Assembly: GCA_945878515.1 (NCBI GenBank)
Contig: CAMCTL010000036.1
Span: 1-23,942 of the forward strand
DNA length: 23,942 bases
DNA from: Flavobacterium psychrophilum
GTDB lineage: Bacteria; Bacteroidota; Bacteroidia; Flavobacteriales; Flavobacteriaceae
Direction of reading: 5' to 3'
Of this stretch, positions 1 to 8,405 are shown one piece after another. Each line of letters begins with the position of its first letter. The first letter of the stretch is position 1. Both the position numbers and the translations under genes were made by a program. The notes under the pieces were generated by a model, which worked only from the letters and a program-made list of their open reading frames with translations, ran no database searches and was not told the origin of the DNA.

Positions 1-1656
1 TACAGAGCTCCTTCCTGTAATGGCTTCATTGTATTTTTCCAGTACCATTAGTAAAGATGGCATTGGAATAACATTATGTACATATTGCCCAATTATCTGT
101 TCTTCATTAAGGCCGGTAGTTTTTAAAAAGGTGGAGTTTACAGAAATAAACTTAAACCGATTCTGGTCTTCAATACTCAACATAAAGAAACTATCGGATA
201 CAGTATTGTAAATAACATTCAGCTGTCGCTCATTATTCTTAATTTTTTCTTCTGCTATTTTACGTTCCGTAATATCCTGTCTGATTGAAATGTACTGTAT
301 GATTTTTCCATTATGGTCTTTAACCGGGTTTATAACAGACGCTACCCAATATTCGCTTCCATCTTTCGCTCGGTTTTTAATTTCTCCTCTCCATATTTCT
401 CCTTTAGCGATGGTTTTCCACATATCAAGCCAAAACTCTTTGTCATGATAGCCTGAATTGATAATGCGATGGTTTTGCCCAACTAACTCAGCCTTTGTGT
501 AGCCGGAAAGCTCACAAAACAGCCTGTTAATTTCTATAATAGTTCCCTTTTCGTCAGTAATGGAAATCAAAGAACTCTCATTAATGTTATTGGTTAAGTC
601 AACTAGTTTTCTTTCTTTTTCTTGAAGCGCTTCTTCTATTTGCTTTCGTTCAGAAATATCCTGCAATACTTTTGAAGCTCCAATAATATTGCCATCAAAA
701 TTCTTTATAGGCGAGATTGTAATTGCCGCATAAAAAATTGTGCCATCTTTCCTTAGCCTTTCTGTTTTTAAATTGCTAACCGTTTCTCCATTCTTTATTT
801 TTTCTATAATGCTAGCTTCTTGGTGTTGAAGTTGTGGTGGTATTAAAATCAAAATGCTTTTTCCAATAATTTCATCTGCACTATAGCCGAATATTTTCTC
901 GGCACCATGGTTCCAACTTGTAATGATACCATCAAGTCTTTTACTCAGCATTGCATCTTCAGACGAATCTACGATAGAAGCAAATAAAGCATGTTCCTCT
1001 CGATGTAAAAAATCAATTTCTAAATTGGCAATTAATAATTCTGCTGCTCTTTTTTCTTGTTCTTGGTTTTGTAAAACCAGTTCCTGATTTGCAATAAAGA
1101 GTTCGTTTGCTCGTTTTTCTTTTTCAGCATTTTGAAAAGCCAATTCTTTGTTGGCCTTAATTAATTCTGCAACAAGTTTTGCTTTTTGATCTGTTTGAGA
1201 TAAAAGTTCGCTATTGCCGATATGGGAATCTTCCTCTTTTTCCTCTTTTCGAAGTTTTTCGAAAATTTTATTAGATAAGAGGCCTATTGTTTTTTCTTGA
1301 TTTTCTAAAATACTAAACGGCTTATCGAAACTAGTTATCAAATAACCTATTGCAATTTTATTTTTATCTAAAATTGGCAAATAGCCTATTGAATCTAAGT
1401 TTTTTGAAATAAAACTCTCGTTTTCTAACGTGTTTTTAAAATCTTTGATATCGATTATTGAAAAAGATTTTTTTGTGGAGTCAAAATTATTTACCACCAA
1501 TCTTAGTGTATATAAATCTAATGGATTATTCCCGTAGCAAGAAAGTAATTCAATAGCTGTATTTTCAAGAGTTACGATATAAGAACAACAACAATCTAGA
1601 ATAGACGAGATTAGTTCAGTATAAAAGTCTAATTTGTTTGTCATAATTGTTCTCAT
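1..1656 (-). CDS. Multi-PAS sensor protein (N-terminal 552 residues, C-terminus cut by window edge)
   Basis: The frame is open from an ATG at 1656 to base 1, giving 552 codons and no stop. An in-frame TAG lies just upstream, and a second in-frame ATG at 1644 is an alternative start. Order: residues 1-135 resemble a GAF-like sensory domain and carry three consecutive cysteines (22-24). Residues 155-215 are a coiled coil built of roughly 21-residue repeats (ELIKANKEL, ELFIANQEL, ELLIANLEI). Three PAS/PAC units follow at about 223-338, 352-466 and 476 onward, with typical PAC endings such as DISERKQ and DITERK. Such proteins are usually cytosolic or membrane-associated histidine kinases or other signalling proteins. 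The output domain is outside the window, so kinase activity is only inferred. No transmembrane segment is visible. Confidence 0.88.
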   Translation of the reverse strand, partial: MRTIMTNKLDFYTELISSILDCCCSYIVTLENTAIELLSCYGNNPLDLYTLRLVVNNFDSTKKSFSIIDIKDFKNTLENESFISKNLDSIGYLPILDKNKIAIGYLITSFDKPFSILENQEKTIGLLSNKIFEKLRKEEKEEDSHIGNSELLSQTDQKAKLVAELIKANKELAFQNAEKEKRANELFIANQELVLQNQEQEKRAAELLIANLEIDFLHREEHALFASIVDSSEDAMLSKRLDGIITSWNHGAEKIFGYSADEIIGKSILILIPPQLQHQEASIIEKIKNGETVSNLKTERLRKDGTIFYAAITISPIKNFDGNIIGASKVLQDISERKQIEEALQEKERKLVDLTNNINESSLISITDEKGTIIEINRLFCELSGYTKAELVGQNHRIINSGYHDKEFWLDMWKTIAKGEIWRGEIKNRAKDGSEYWVASVINPVKDHNGKIIQYISIRQDITERKIAEEKIKNNERQLNVIYNTVSDSFFMLSIEDQNRFKFISVNSTFLKTTGLNEEQIIGQYVHNVIPMPSLLMVLEKYNEAITGRSSV

Positions 1657-2111
1657 TGTTAACTAAAAAACATAATACTTCAAAAATTTTAAAAAAAGAG
1701 TTAAAGCTAATGAAATTTTTAATAAATGATTATGTTTTTTCATAAAATTGTTTATTAATTTTAGTTTGTTGCGCTAATTTTAGATTAATAATACAACTAA
1801 AATGATAAAATCAATTTTACTAGTCTTAGAGTAATTACCTCTATGTTGATAAATTATTATATCAATTTTATAAACAAAAATAAACCTTTGCGAAACTGGC
1901 TAGGGGTGTAATTAGTTCAATAAAAAGGTCTGTCAGAGCATCCGGAGAGAGATAATAGTGATTTTCTTTTGGCACCTTGACAATATACAATTGGCTTCTT
2001 GAAAAATTTAAAGAGTTATACCGATTCTTTTTGGACTATTTTATAAATGTAATTGGTATTACTTAAAAAAATATAATTACCTTAAAAATTTAAATTGACT
2101 TTCCCGTTTAA
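1657..2111. other. Gene-free intergenic stretch
   Basis: About 455 bases between the start of the PAS sensor and the small antitoxin-like gene. The sequence is strongly AT-rich with stops in all frames. A short minus-strand open stretch around 1920-2020 is only about 33 codons long, lacks a convincing start and was not accepted. I see no tRNA, no strong hairpin with a T-run and no repeat array. Confidence 0.6.
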
Positions 2112-2270
2112 TTAATAATGATTTCTAGAAATTATTTTCTCCACAAAATCAGGATTATAAGGTTTGTCCTTAGTGATTTCAAATTTTATTTTTAGGGCTT
2201 TCATGAAAGCTTTGACCGCCTCAATTTGCAAAGTGTCTTGAGTGTGAGCAGTAATGCTGATGGTTTCCAT
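2112..2270 (-). CDS. Small antitoxin-like protein, probably truncated (52 aa)
   Basis: ATG at 2268-2270, TAA at 2112-2114, 52 residues. The sequence (METISITAHT..., IEAVKAFMKALKIKFE, then KPYNPDFVEKI) resembles the N-terminal half of small Bacteroidota proteins of the DUF2683 type, often annotated as the antitoxin next to a RelE-like toxin. As I recall the family, members run about 20 residues longer. This one stops after SRNHY, and the same frame past the stop reads NGKVNL, similar to the usual EGKV-type continuation, so a nonsense mutation is possible. No toxin gene lies next to it. It sits 30 bases downstream of tyrS on the same strand and could be read through from it. The family assignment is from memory; the open frame itself is clear. 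Confidence 0.5.
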   Translation of the reverse strand: METISITAHTQDTLQIEAVKAFMKALKIKFEITKDKPYNPDFVEKIISRNHY

Positions 2271-2300
2271 AGCTTTTATTATTTTAGTAAATTTATAAAA

Positions 2301-3593
2301 TTATTGCACCCGAATCACAAAATAATTCTTCTTCCCGCTTTGCAACAGTACAAATTGATTATTGATCAAATCTTTGCTTGAAAGTACGAATTCTTCGGTT
2401 ACTTTTTCTCGGTTTACTGAAATAGAATTGGCAGTCAAAGCGCGTCTTGCTTCGCCATTGGATTTTAGAAAGCCTGTTTTTTCGTTTAAAACATCAACAA
2501 TATTTATTCCTGATTCTATTTCATTTAAGGCAATTTTTGCTTGAGGAACACCGTCAAAAACATCCAAGAAAGTCGCTTCGTCCAATTGTTTTAAATCATC
2601 TGAAGTCGAATTTCCAAACAAAATATTTGACGCTTTGATTGCATTGTCCAAGTCTGCTGCAGAATGCACCATAACGGTAATTTCTTCTGCCAATCGCTTT
2701 TGCAACAATCGCAAATGTGCTGCTTCTCTATGTTTTATTGTTAAATCTTCTATTTCCTCTTTCGATAAAAAAGTAAAAATCTTGATGTATTTTTCAGCAT
2801 CAACATCAGATGTATTCAACCAATATTGGTAAAATTTATAAGGCGAAGTTCTAGCCGAATCCAACCAAATATTCCCACCTTCGGATTTTCCAAATTTGGT
2901 TCCATCGGCTTTGGTTATTAATGGACAAGTTAGCGCATACGCTTTTCCACCAGCTATTCTTCTTACTAATTCGGTACCGGTGGTAATATTTCCCCATTGG
3001 TCGCTTCCGCCCATTTGAAGTGTGCACTTTTTATCTCTGTATAAATGCAAAAAGTCATATCCTTGAACCAATTGATACGTAAACTCCGTGAAAGACATTC
3101 CTTCGGCAGCTTCTGATGATAATCGTTTCTTTACAGAATCTTTTGCCATCATATAATTTACAGTGATATGCTTTCCAACGTCGCGAATAAAATCTAGGAA
3201 AGAAAAATTCTTCATCCAATCATAATTATTCACTAATTCTGCGGCATTCGAAGCATCGGATGTAAAGTCTAAAAAACGAGACAATTGTCCTTTTATCGCT
3301 TCTTGATTGTGACGCAAAGTGGCTTCATCCAATAAATTTCTTTCATTCGATTTTCCAGATGGATCGCCAATCATGCCTGTTGCTCCACCTACTAAAGCCA
3401 ATGGTTTGTGACCCGATAACTGAAAATGTTTCAATAACATTACGCCTACTAAATGTCCTATGTGTAATGAATCGGCAGTTGGGTCAATTCCTACATAAGC
3501 CACACGCATTTCTTCCATCAAATGTTCTTCGGTGCTTGGCATCACATCGTGAAGCATTCCTCTCCAAGTTACTTCTTCAATAAAATTCTTCAT
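2301..3593 (-). CDS. tyrS: Tyrosyl-tRNA synthetase
   Basis: A 430-residue class I aminoacyl-tRNA synthetase that charges tRNA-Tyr with tyrosine in the cytosol. The class I signature HIGH is at residues 44-47 ([10 protein letters not shown]) and the KMSKS-equivalent KFGKS at 233-237. The substrate-recognition stretch YQLVQGYDF and GGSDQWGN typical of bacterial TyrRS are present at about 173-202. The last 70 residues ([15 protein letters not shown] and onward) form the S4-like RNA-binding domain. Length matches bacterial TyrRS. A good Bacteroidota promoter lies 53 bases upstream of the ATG. The gene diverges from the epimerase at 4065. Confidence 0.98.
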   Translation of the reverse strand: MKNFIEEVTWRGMLHDVMPSTEEHLMEEMRVAYVGIDPTADSLHIGHLVGVMLLKHFQLSGHKPLALVGGATGMIGDPSGKSNERNLLDEATLRHNQEAIKGQLSRFLDFTSDASNAAELVNNYDWMKNFSFLDFIRDVGKHITVNYMMAKDSVKKRLSSEAAEGMSFTEFTYQLVQGYDFLHLYRDKKCTLQMGGSDQWGNITTGTELVRRIAGGKAYALTCPLITKADGTKFGKSEGGNIWLDSARTSPYKFYQYWLNTSDVDAEKYIKIFTFLSKEEIEDLTIKHREAAHLRLLQKRLAEEITVMVHSAADLDNAIKASNILFGNSTSDDLKQLDEATFLDVFDGVPQAKIALNEIESGINIVDVLNEKTGFLKSNGEARRALTANSISVNREKVTEEFVLSSKDLINNQFVLLQSGKKNYFVIRVQ

Positions 3594-3645
3594 CTTTTCT
3601 AATCAATTTACTTACGTCAGTTCAGCCTTTATGGCTTAGAGCGCG

Positions 3646-3675
3646 CAAAGATAAGAATTTCAATGGCAATGACAA
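3646..3675 (-). promoter_or_regulatory. tyrS promoter (TTG-N19-TATCTTTG)
   Basis: On the minus strand TTG (3673-3675) is followed after 19 bases by TATCTTTG (3646-3653). This matches the Bacteroidota TTG/TAnnTTTG consensus at the usual spacing. Transcription would start about 45 bases upstream of the tyrS ATG. Confidence 0.65.
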
Positions 3676-3693
3676 TTTCAAAATTTCAATGGA

Positions 3694-3836
3694 GATTTCA
3701 AAAAGCAATTTCAAAAAGCAATTTCAAAAGTTAATTTCAAAAGTCAATTTCAAAAGTCAATTTCAAAAATCAAATTCAAAAAGCAAATTCAAAAAGCAAT
3801 TTCAAAAGTCAATTTCAAAGATTAAATTCAAAAATC
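3694..3836. repeat. 13-bp tandem repeat array, 11 units
   Basis: Eleven consecutive 13-bp units fill 3694-3836 exactly. The consensus is AATTTCAAAAGTC, with variants ending AAGC, AATC or GATT and some starting AAATTC. The unit length is not a multiple of three, so a 13-residue periodic open frame on the plus strand is a by-product rather than a gene. The array lies just upstream of the tyrS promoter and between two divergent genes. Confidence 0.9.
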
Positions 3837-3938
3837 ATTTAAAACACTCTTTTCATAAATCGAGTTCGATTCAAAATTAGTAGTGTTTACAAAGCATTCT
3901 ACAGTGATTCACATTACATTCTTTACCATTTCCCACAT

Positions 3939-4040
3939 CATTGCGATTGTCATTGATTTTGTCATTGCGATTGTCATTGCGATTGTCATTGCGATTGTCA
4001 TTGATTTTGTTATTGTCATTGATTTTGTCATTGATATTGA
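3939..4040. repeat. 12-bp tandem repeat array in front of the epimerase
   Basis: Units of 12 bp alternate between CATTGCGATTGT and CATTGATTTTGT. There are six full units from 3939 to 4010, a half unit TATTGT at 4011-4016, then two more at 4017-4040, followed by a decayed unit. The unit differs in sequence and period from the 13-bp array 100 bases to the left. The last units run into the putative promoter of the epimerase gene and supply its TTG box. Confidence 0.88.
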
Positions 4041-4060
4041 TACTGATTTTATTACATTTA
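4031..4060 (+). promoter_or_regulatory. Candidate epimerase promoter, possibly giving a leaderless mRNA
   Basis: TTG (4031-4033) lies 19 bases before TACATTTA (4053-4060), one mismatch from TAnnTTTG. The ATG follows only four bases later, so the mRNA would start at or beside the start codon. The glycine-rich Rossmann motif begins at residue 6, so a later start is not possible. Confidence 0.4.
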
Positions 4061-4064
4061 CAAA

Positions 4065-5045
4065 ATGGTTTTAGTCACTGGAGGAACAGGTTTAGTAGGT
4101 TCGCATTTGCTACTTCATTTAATTGAAAATGGAGAAAGCGTTCGTGCCATTTATCGCAAATTGGAAACTATCCAAAAAACCAAAAACCTTTTTTCTTATT
4201 ATAAAAAAGAAGATTTATTCGAAAAAATAAATTGGTTTCATGCTGATATTTTGGATGTTCCCTCTTTAGAAATTGCTTTCGATAGCGTGGAATTTGTTTA
4301 TCATTGTGCGGCTTTTATTTCGTTCGACCCAAAAGATGAAGTTAAAATTAGGAAAACAAATATTGAAGGAACAGCAAATGTGGTCAACTTTTGTCTTGCG
4401 AAAAATGTTCGAAAAATTTGTTTTGTAAGTTCTATTGCGGCTCTTGGCGATTTGAAAGAGAATGAAAAAATTATCACAGAGGAAACCGAATGGAATCCAG
4501 AAAAATCGCATAGTGATTACGCCATTTCTAAATATGGTGCCGAAATGGAAATTTGGCGTGGACAACAAGAAGGATTACATTGCGTCATTGTAAATCCCGG
4601 AGTAATACTTGGCCCACGTATTTGGGAAGAAGGCAGCGGTGTTTTTTTTAAAAAAATAGCCAATGGATTTCCGTTTTATACCAAAGGAACTACGGGATTT
4701 ATAGCTGTAACTGATGTGGTGCAACTGATGATACAATTGATGAAAAGCGATGTAAATAACCAACGATTTGCTTTGGTTGCGAGTACTATTAGTTTTGAAG
4801 AATTGTTTAATTCGATAGCGGATGCTCTAAAAGTAAAAAGACCTTCGGTTTACATTAGTCCTTTCTTAATGGGTTTACTGTGGCGATTGGATTGGTTTTT
4901 TTCGACTTTTTTACGAACAAAAAGAATGTTAGACAAGGAAACGGCCGTTGCATCTCATTCTAAAACTTTCTATTCAAATGAAAAAATCAGTAATACTTTA
5001 AAATTTGAATTTTTGGATGTTTACAAATACTTAAGAGAATTGTAA
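4065..5045 (+). CDS. NAD(P)-dependent epimerase/dehydratase family protein (extended SDR)
   Basis: A 326-residue extended short-chain dehydrogenase/reductase. The Rossmann dinucleotide-binding motif GGTGLVG is at residues 6-12. The active site is serine 122/123 (FVSSIAA) with Tyr152 and Lys156 (YAISK), followed by the NPGVILGP stretch found in NAD-dependent epimerases and dihydroflavonol-reductase-like proteins. The substrate cannot be told from sequence; flavobacterial relatives are usually annotated only as NAD-dependent epimerase/dehydratase. The start is fixed by the glycine motif. The gene converges with the DUF4296 gene, leaving only 13 bases between the two stops. It has no operon partner. 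Confidence 0.92.
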   Translation: MVLVTGGTGLVGSHLLLHLIENGESVRAIYRKLETIQKTKNLFSYYKKEDLFEKINWFHADILDVPSLEIAFDSVEFVYHCAAFISFDPKDEVKIRKTNIEGTANVVNFCLAKNVRKICFVSSIAALGDLKENEKIITEETEWNPEKSHSDYAISKYGAEMEIWRGQQEGLHCVIVNPGVILGPRIWEEGSGVFFKKIANGFPFYTKGTTGFIAVTDVVQLMIQLMKSDVNNQRFALVASTISFEELFNSIADALKVKRPSVYISPFLMGLLWRLDWFFSTFLRTKRMLDKETAVASHSKTFYSNEKISNTLKFEFLDVYKYLREL

Positions 5046-5058
5046 AGTTTATTGCTTT

Positions 5059-5541
5059 TTATTTTTTGATTGCTTTTATAGAATCAGCTTTTTTTCTTAA
5101 AAGTAAGATTCTTTTTGATTTTTTTAATGAATCCTTCACTTTTTTTTCTTTTAGTTTTTTCTTGGCTTTTGCTTTCAAGGCTTCATTTTTTGCTCGGTTC
5201 TTGATCAAACCATCAACCAGCTTTTTTTCATTTTGCAATCGAACTTTAATTTCATTATACATTTTTTCATAGTCTTTGTAGTCAGCTGCATAATAGATAT
5301 TGCTTTCTACAAATTGAACACTGTCAATTTTATATTTTTTATAAATGTATTGGTTCGCCGTGTATTTAATGGAATCTATTAAACTATTCTGTTCCACTTT
5401 CATGGCTTCCAAAAGTGACAAATCATACATAATATTAACCATTTTTTCTCTCTCGATTAAACGTTTTGGCTTTTTGACCAGCTCTTTCTCACAGGCTGTA
5501 AGAATAATCAAAACAAGAGTGCATAATATTATTTTATTCAT
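5059..5541 (-). CDS. DUF4296-type lipoprotein
   Basis: A 160-residue protein with a signal peptide ending in a lipobox (LTAC, Cys17), so it is probably lipid-anchored in the periplasm or outer membrane. Residues 25-105 match my recollection of the flavobacterial DUF4296 domain (LIEREKMVNIMYDLSLLEA, then YIYKKYKIDS and YYAADYKDYEKMY). The last 50 residues are a lysine-rich, probably coiled-coil tail. The function is unknown. It is the third gene of the GT2-pyrC-DUF4296 operon, eight bases after pyrC. Confidence 0.85.
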   Translation of the reverse strand: MNKIILCTLVLIILTACEKELVKKPKRLIEREKMVNIMYDLSLLEAMKVEQNSLIDSIKYTANQYIYKKYKIDSVQFVESNIYYAADYKDYEKMYNEIKVRLQNEKKLVDGLIKNRAKNEALKAKAKKKLKEKKVKDSLKKSKRILLLRKKADSIKAIKK

Positions 5542-5549
5542 GATATAAA

Positions 5550-6890
5550 TTATCTGTCAAACAATAATCTTTTTCCAGCTCGTATGTCTTTAACTTTGAA
5601 TGCTGAATAAGCCAGTTGACCATTTACAAATGTATGCGTAATTCGAGATTTAAAAGTAAAACCTTCAAAGGGTGACCAGCCACATTTTGCTAAAATATTT
5701 TCTTTTTTTACACTCCAAGGCAAACCAGAATTTACAATAACCAAATCAGCGTAATAGCCTTTTTTAATAAAACCCCGTTTTTCGATTTTGAAAATCTTAG
5801 CGGGATTGTGGCACATTTTTTCTACAATTTTTTCAATGCTTATTTTCCCTTGATGATAAGCTTCGAACATAGCAACAACAGCGTGTTGTACTAACGGCCC
5901 ACCAGAAGGTGCTTTCAAATAAGTTTGGTTTTTTTCTTCTAAAGTATGCGGCGCATGGTCAGTAGCAATGACATCTATTCGGCCGTCGATTAAGGCTTCC
6001 CAAAGCACTTTTTGATCATTGGCTGTCTTTACCGCTGGATTCCATTTTATAAAATTGCCTTTGGTCGCATAATCATCATTTGTAAACCACAAATGATGAA
6101 TACAAACTTCGGCAGTAATTCTCTTTTCTTCTAAGGGAATTTTATTTGTAAACAAATCCATTTCCTTTGCTGTCGAAAGATGAAAAATATGCAATCTTGC
6201 TCCTGTTCTTTTAGCCAAAGCAATTGCTTTTGATGACGATAGATAACAAGCTTCTTCGCTCCTAATGAGATGGTGAGCCGTTACGGGAATGTCTTCGCCA
6301 AACTCAGCTTTGAATTTTTCTAAATTGTTTTTTATGGTGGTTTCGTCTTCGCAATGCACTGCAATCAATAGCGAAGTGCTTGAAAATATTTTCTCTAAAA
6401 CTTCTTCATTATCTACCAACATATTTCCTGTAGAAGAACCTAAAAATATTTTTATGCCTGCAACATTCTTTGGGTTTGTCTTTAGAACCTCATCAAGATT
6501 ATTATTAGTTGCGCCCATCATAAACGAATAATTAGCATAAGAGTTTTGATTGGCAATTTGATATTTAGCCTCTAAAACTTCTTGAGTAACTGCGTTTGGA
6601 ATTGTGTTTGGCTGTTCGATAAAAGATGTTATTCCGCCAGCAACTGCTGCTCTAGACTCCGATTCGATATCTCCTTTGTGTGTTAATCCTGGCTCTCTAA
6701 AATGCACTTGATCATCTATAGCGCCTGGAATTAAATAATTCCCTTCTGCATCAATAATCTTACAGTCGGAAGATTTTGCACTAATGCTTTCCGAAATGTC
6801 AACAATTAAATCATTTTCAATTAAAAGATCACCTTCAAAAATAGTTCCTTCATTTACTATTTTAGCATTCTTGATTAAAATTCTATTCAT
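5550..6890 (-). CDS. pyrC: Dihydroorotase
   Basis: A 446-residue amidohydrolase that interconverts carbamoyl-aspartate and dihydroorotate in de novo pyrimidine synthesis. The N-terminal metal motif reads DDQVHFREPG (residues 59-68), so the first histidine of the usual HxH is glutamine (Gln61, His63). The carboxylated lysine is Lys147 (GIKIF). Metal ligands are His179 (VHCED) and His237, and the catalytic aspartate is Asp311 in ATDHAPH. I recall the Q-x-H variant from other Bacteroidota dihydroorotases, so it is probably a lineage trait and not inactivation. The length fits class I enzymes. It lies between a GT2 gene and a lipoprotein gene with gaps of about ten bases, so all three are probably co-transcribed. 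Confidence 0.95.
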   Translation of the reverse strand: MNRILIKNAKIVNEGTIFEGDLLIENDLIVDISESISAKSSDCKIIDAEGNYLIPGAIDDQVHFREPGLTHKGDIESESRAAVAGGITSFIEQPNTIPNAVTQEVLEAKYQIANQNSYANYSFMMGATNNNLDEVLKTNPKNVAGIKIFLGSSTGNMLVDNEEVLEKIFSSTSLLIAVHCEDETTIKNNLEKFKAEFGEDIPVTAHHLIRSEEACYLSSSKAIALAKRTGARLHIFHLSTAKEMDLFTNKIPLEEKRITAEVCIHHLWFTNDDYATKGNFIKWNPAVKTANDQKVLWEALIDGRIDVIATDHAPHTLEEKNQTYLKAPSGGPLVQHAVVAMFEAYHQGKISIEKIVEKMCHNPAKIFKIEKRGFIKKGYYADLVIVNSGLPWSVKKENILAKCGWSPFEGFTFKSRITHTFVNGQLAYSAFKVKDIRAGKRLLFDR

Positions 6891-6900
6891 TCTAAATTCA

Positions 6901-7626
6901 TTATAACGTGTTGAATAATTTTTTCAATCGTAGCGCAATCACGCCAAGAACCGCTTCTTTAAAAATAGCGCTGCTCATCTTTGATTGTCCTTTTACTCTA
7001 TTTATAAAAATAATTGGAACTTCAACTATTTTATAGTTTTTACAAAAAGTTCTGTACTTCATTTCAATTTGAAATGCATAACCTACAAATTTTATTTTAT
7101 CTAAATTGATTCCATCCAAGACTTCCCTTCTGTAGCAAACAAATCCTGCAGTAGCATCTTTAATTTCCATTCCTGTTATAAACCGAACATAAACCGATGC
7201 AAAATAAGACATTAAAACACGACTTAATGGCCAGTTAACTACATTTACACCTGTCACATACCGTGAACCGATGGCTAAATCCGCTCCACCGAAATGACAA
7301 GCATCATATAGTTTTTCCAAGTCATTTGGATTGTGAGAAAAATCAGCGTCCATTTCGAAAACATAATTATATGAATGTTCCAACGCCCATTTGAAACCGT
7401 GCACATAAGCTGTTCCTAGCCCCAATTTCCCAATTCTTTTTTCCAAAAACAATCTACCCTCAAATTCAGATTGGAGCAGATTAACTTTATCAGCGGTATA
7501 ATCTGGGGAGTTATCGTCAATTACAAGTACATGAAATGATTTATGTTGAGTAAGCACGGCGCGAAGTATACTTTCAATATTTTCAATTTCGTTGTAGGTA
7601 GGGATTATAACAATACAATCATTCAT
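6901..7626 (-). CDS. Polyprenol monophosphomannose synthase-like glycosyltransferase, family 2
   Basis: A 241-residue GT-A fold glycosyltransferase. The nucleotide-sugar motifs are visible: IPTYNE near the N-terminus, VIDDNSPD at about 35-42, the DxD region EMDADFSHNP at about 91-100 and GSRYVTG at about 121-127. The family transfers mannose or another sugar from GDP- or UDP-sugar to polyprenyl phosphate at the inner face of the membrane. There is no C-terminal membrane domain, as in the short dolichol-phosphate mannosyltransferase-like proteins. It is the first gene of an operon with pyrC and DUF4296. The sugar specificity cannot be read from sequence. Confidence 0.93.
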   Translation of the reverse strand: MNDCIVIIPTYNEIENIESILRAVLTQHKSFHVLVIDDNSPDYTADKVNLLQSEFEGRLFLEKRIGKLGLGTAYVHGFKWALEHSYNYVFEMDADFSHNPNDLEKLYDACHFGGADLAIGSRYVTGVNVVNWPLSRVLMSYFASVYVRFITGMEIKDATAGFVCYRREVLDGINLDKIKFVGYAFQIEMKYRTFCKNYKIVEVPIIFINRVKGQSKMSSAIFKEAVLGVIALRLKKLFNTL

Positions 7627-7645
7627 TTTTTAAATACTTTCGAAG

Positions 7646-7653
7646 CAAAAATA
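7646..7653 (-). promoter_or_regulatory. -7 box of the GT2-pyrC-DUF4296 operon
   Basis: The minus strand reads TATTTTTG, an exact match to TAnnTTTG, 20 bases before the GT2 ATG. A TTG lies 23 bases further upstream (7677-7679), at the long end of accepted spacing. Confidence 0.5.
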
Positions 7654-7715
7654 AACTTTTTATGCGATTTGTTTCACAATAAAATAATAATAAAAAGTAT
7701 GAAATAAAAAAATAG

Positions 7716-7723
7716 TAATTTTG
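7716..7723 (+). promoter_or_regulatory. -7 box of the DUF4271-hemD unit
   Basis: TAATTTTG matches TAnnTTTG and ends seven bases before the DUF4271 ATG, so the transcript would be leaderless or nearly so. I see no convincing TTG at 17-21 bases upstream. Confidence 0.4.
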
Positions 7724-7730
7724 CATCAAT

Positions 7731-8402
7731 ATGATTGATATTTTACTTCATTTTAGAATAATTGAGAACAAAGACTGGGCTACTATCTTGTTCATTATTT
7801 CGTTTGCTACAATTGCAACGACAAAATCGGCATTCGAAAGTAGATTCGCAGACTTTGTAACATTAATATATTCTGATAAATATATGAATATATATAAGGA
7901 TGGAGGTCAACTTACGAGCATTTTTACGGTGTCGTTGTTTTTGGTACAACTTATTTCATTTGCATTCTTTATTCAAATTTCACTTTCTCATTTTGGAAAC
8001 ACTTTAAAAACAGATTGGATTTTGTTTATCCAAATAATTACATTCCTTATTTACTTCATTTTAGCAAAATTTCTAATTGAAAAAATTATTGGTGATGCTT
8101 TTGATATCGAAGAAATTATTGAACAATTCAACCATCAGAAAGTTGTATTCAGAACTTATATAGGTATATTCTTATTGCCTTTGAACGTTTTTTTGTACTA
8201 TAACGACTCTATTTCAAGGAATTTAATGACAATACTAATATATATAGTGTTGATAATAGGCGTGTTGACCTATTTAGTTTCGTTAAAAAATTATCAAAAT
8301 ATAATATTTAGTAAGTTGTTTTATTTTATTTTATATCTTTGCGCTCTTGAAATAGCGCCTTATTATTTCATATATAAGTGGTTTGCAAATGGTATTGCTT
8401 AG
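7731..8402 (+). CDS. DUF4271 multi-pass membrane protein
   Basis: A 223-residue integral membrane protein of unknown function. About six hydrophobic segments are visible, near residues 16-32, 65-88, 98-120, 142-160, 167-184 and 195-216. The N-terminal NKDWATILFI stretch is typical of the Bacteroidota DUF4271 family, as I recall it. It is followed three bases after its stop by hemD, an arrangement I recall as common in Flavobacteriia, which suggests co-expression with haem synthesis. Whether it takes part in that pathway is unknown. Confidence 0.85.
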   Translation: MIDILLHFRIIENKDWATILFIISFATIATTKSAFESRFADFVTLIYSDKYMNIYKDGGQLTSIFTVSLFLVQLISFAFFIQISLSHFGNTLKTDWILFIQIITFLIYFILAKFLIEKIIGDAFDIEEIIEQFNHQKVVFRTYIGIFLLPLNVFLYYNDSISRNLMTILIYIVLIIGVLTYLVSLKNYQNIIFSKLFYFILYLCALEIAPYYFIYKWFANGIA

Positions 8403-8405
8403 AAA

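Noticed and set aside
1920..2020. Minus-strand short frame ending SGCSDRPFY
   Set aside because: About 33 codons, bounded by an upstream stop, with no start codon in a good position and no recognisable similarity.
3689..3880. Plus-strand frame encoding a Lys/Phe/Ser-rich periodic peptide
   Set aside because: It is produced by the 13-bp tandem array, whose three-unit period gives a 13-residue repeat. No promoter or similarity supports it.
3694..4040. CRISPR array
   Set aside because: Units of 12-13 bp are directly contiguous with no spacers, and no cas gene is near.
3883..4126. Plus-strand frames over the 12-bp array encoding Ile/Val- or Leu/Ser-rich repeats
   Set aside because: Low-complexity translation of the CATTG repeats, and one of the frames overlaps the true epimerase start.
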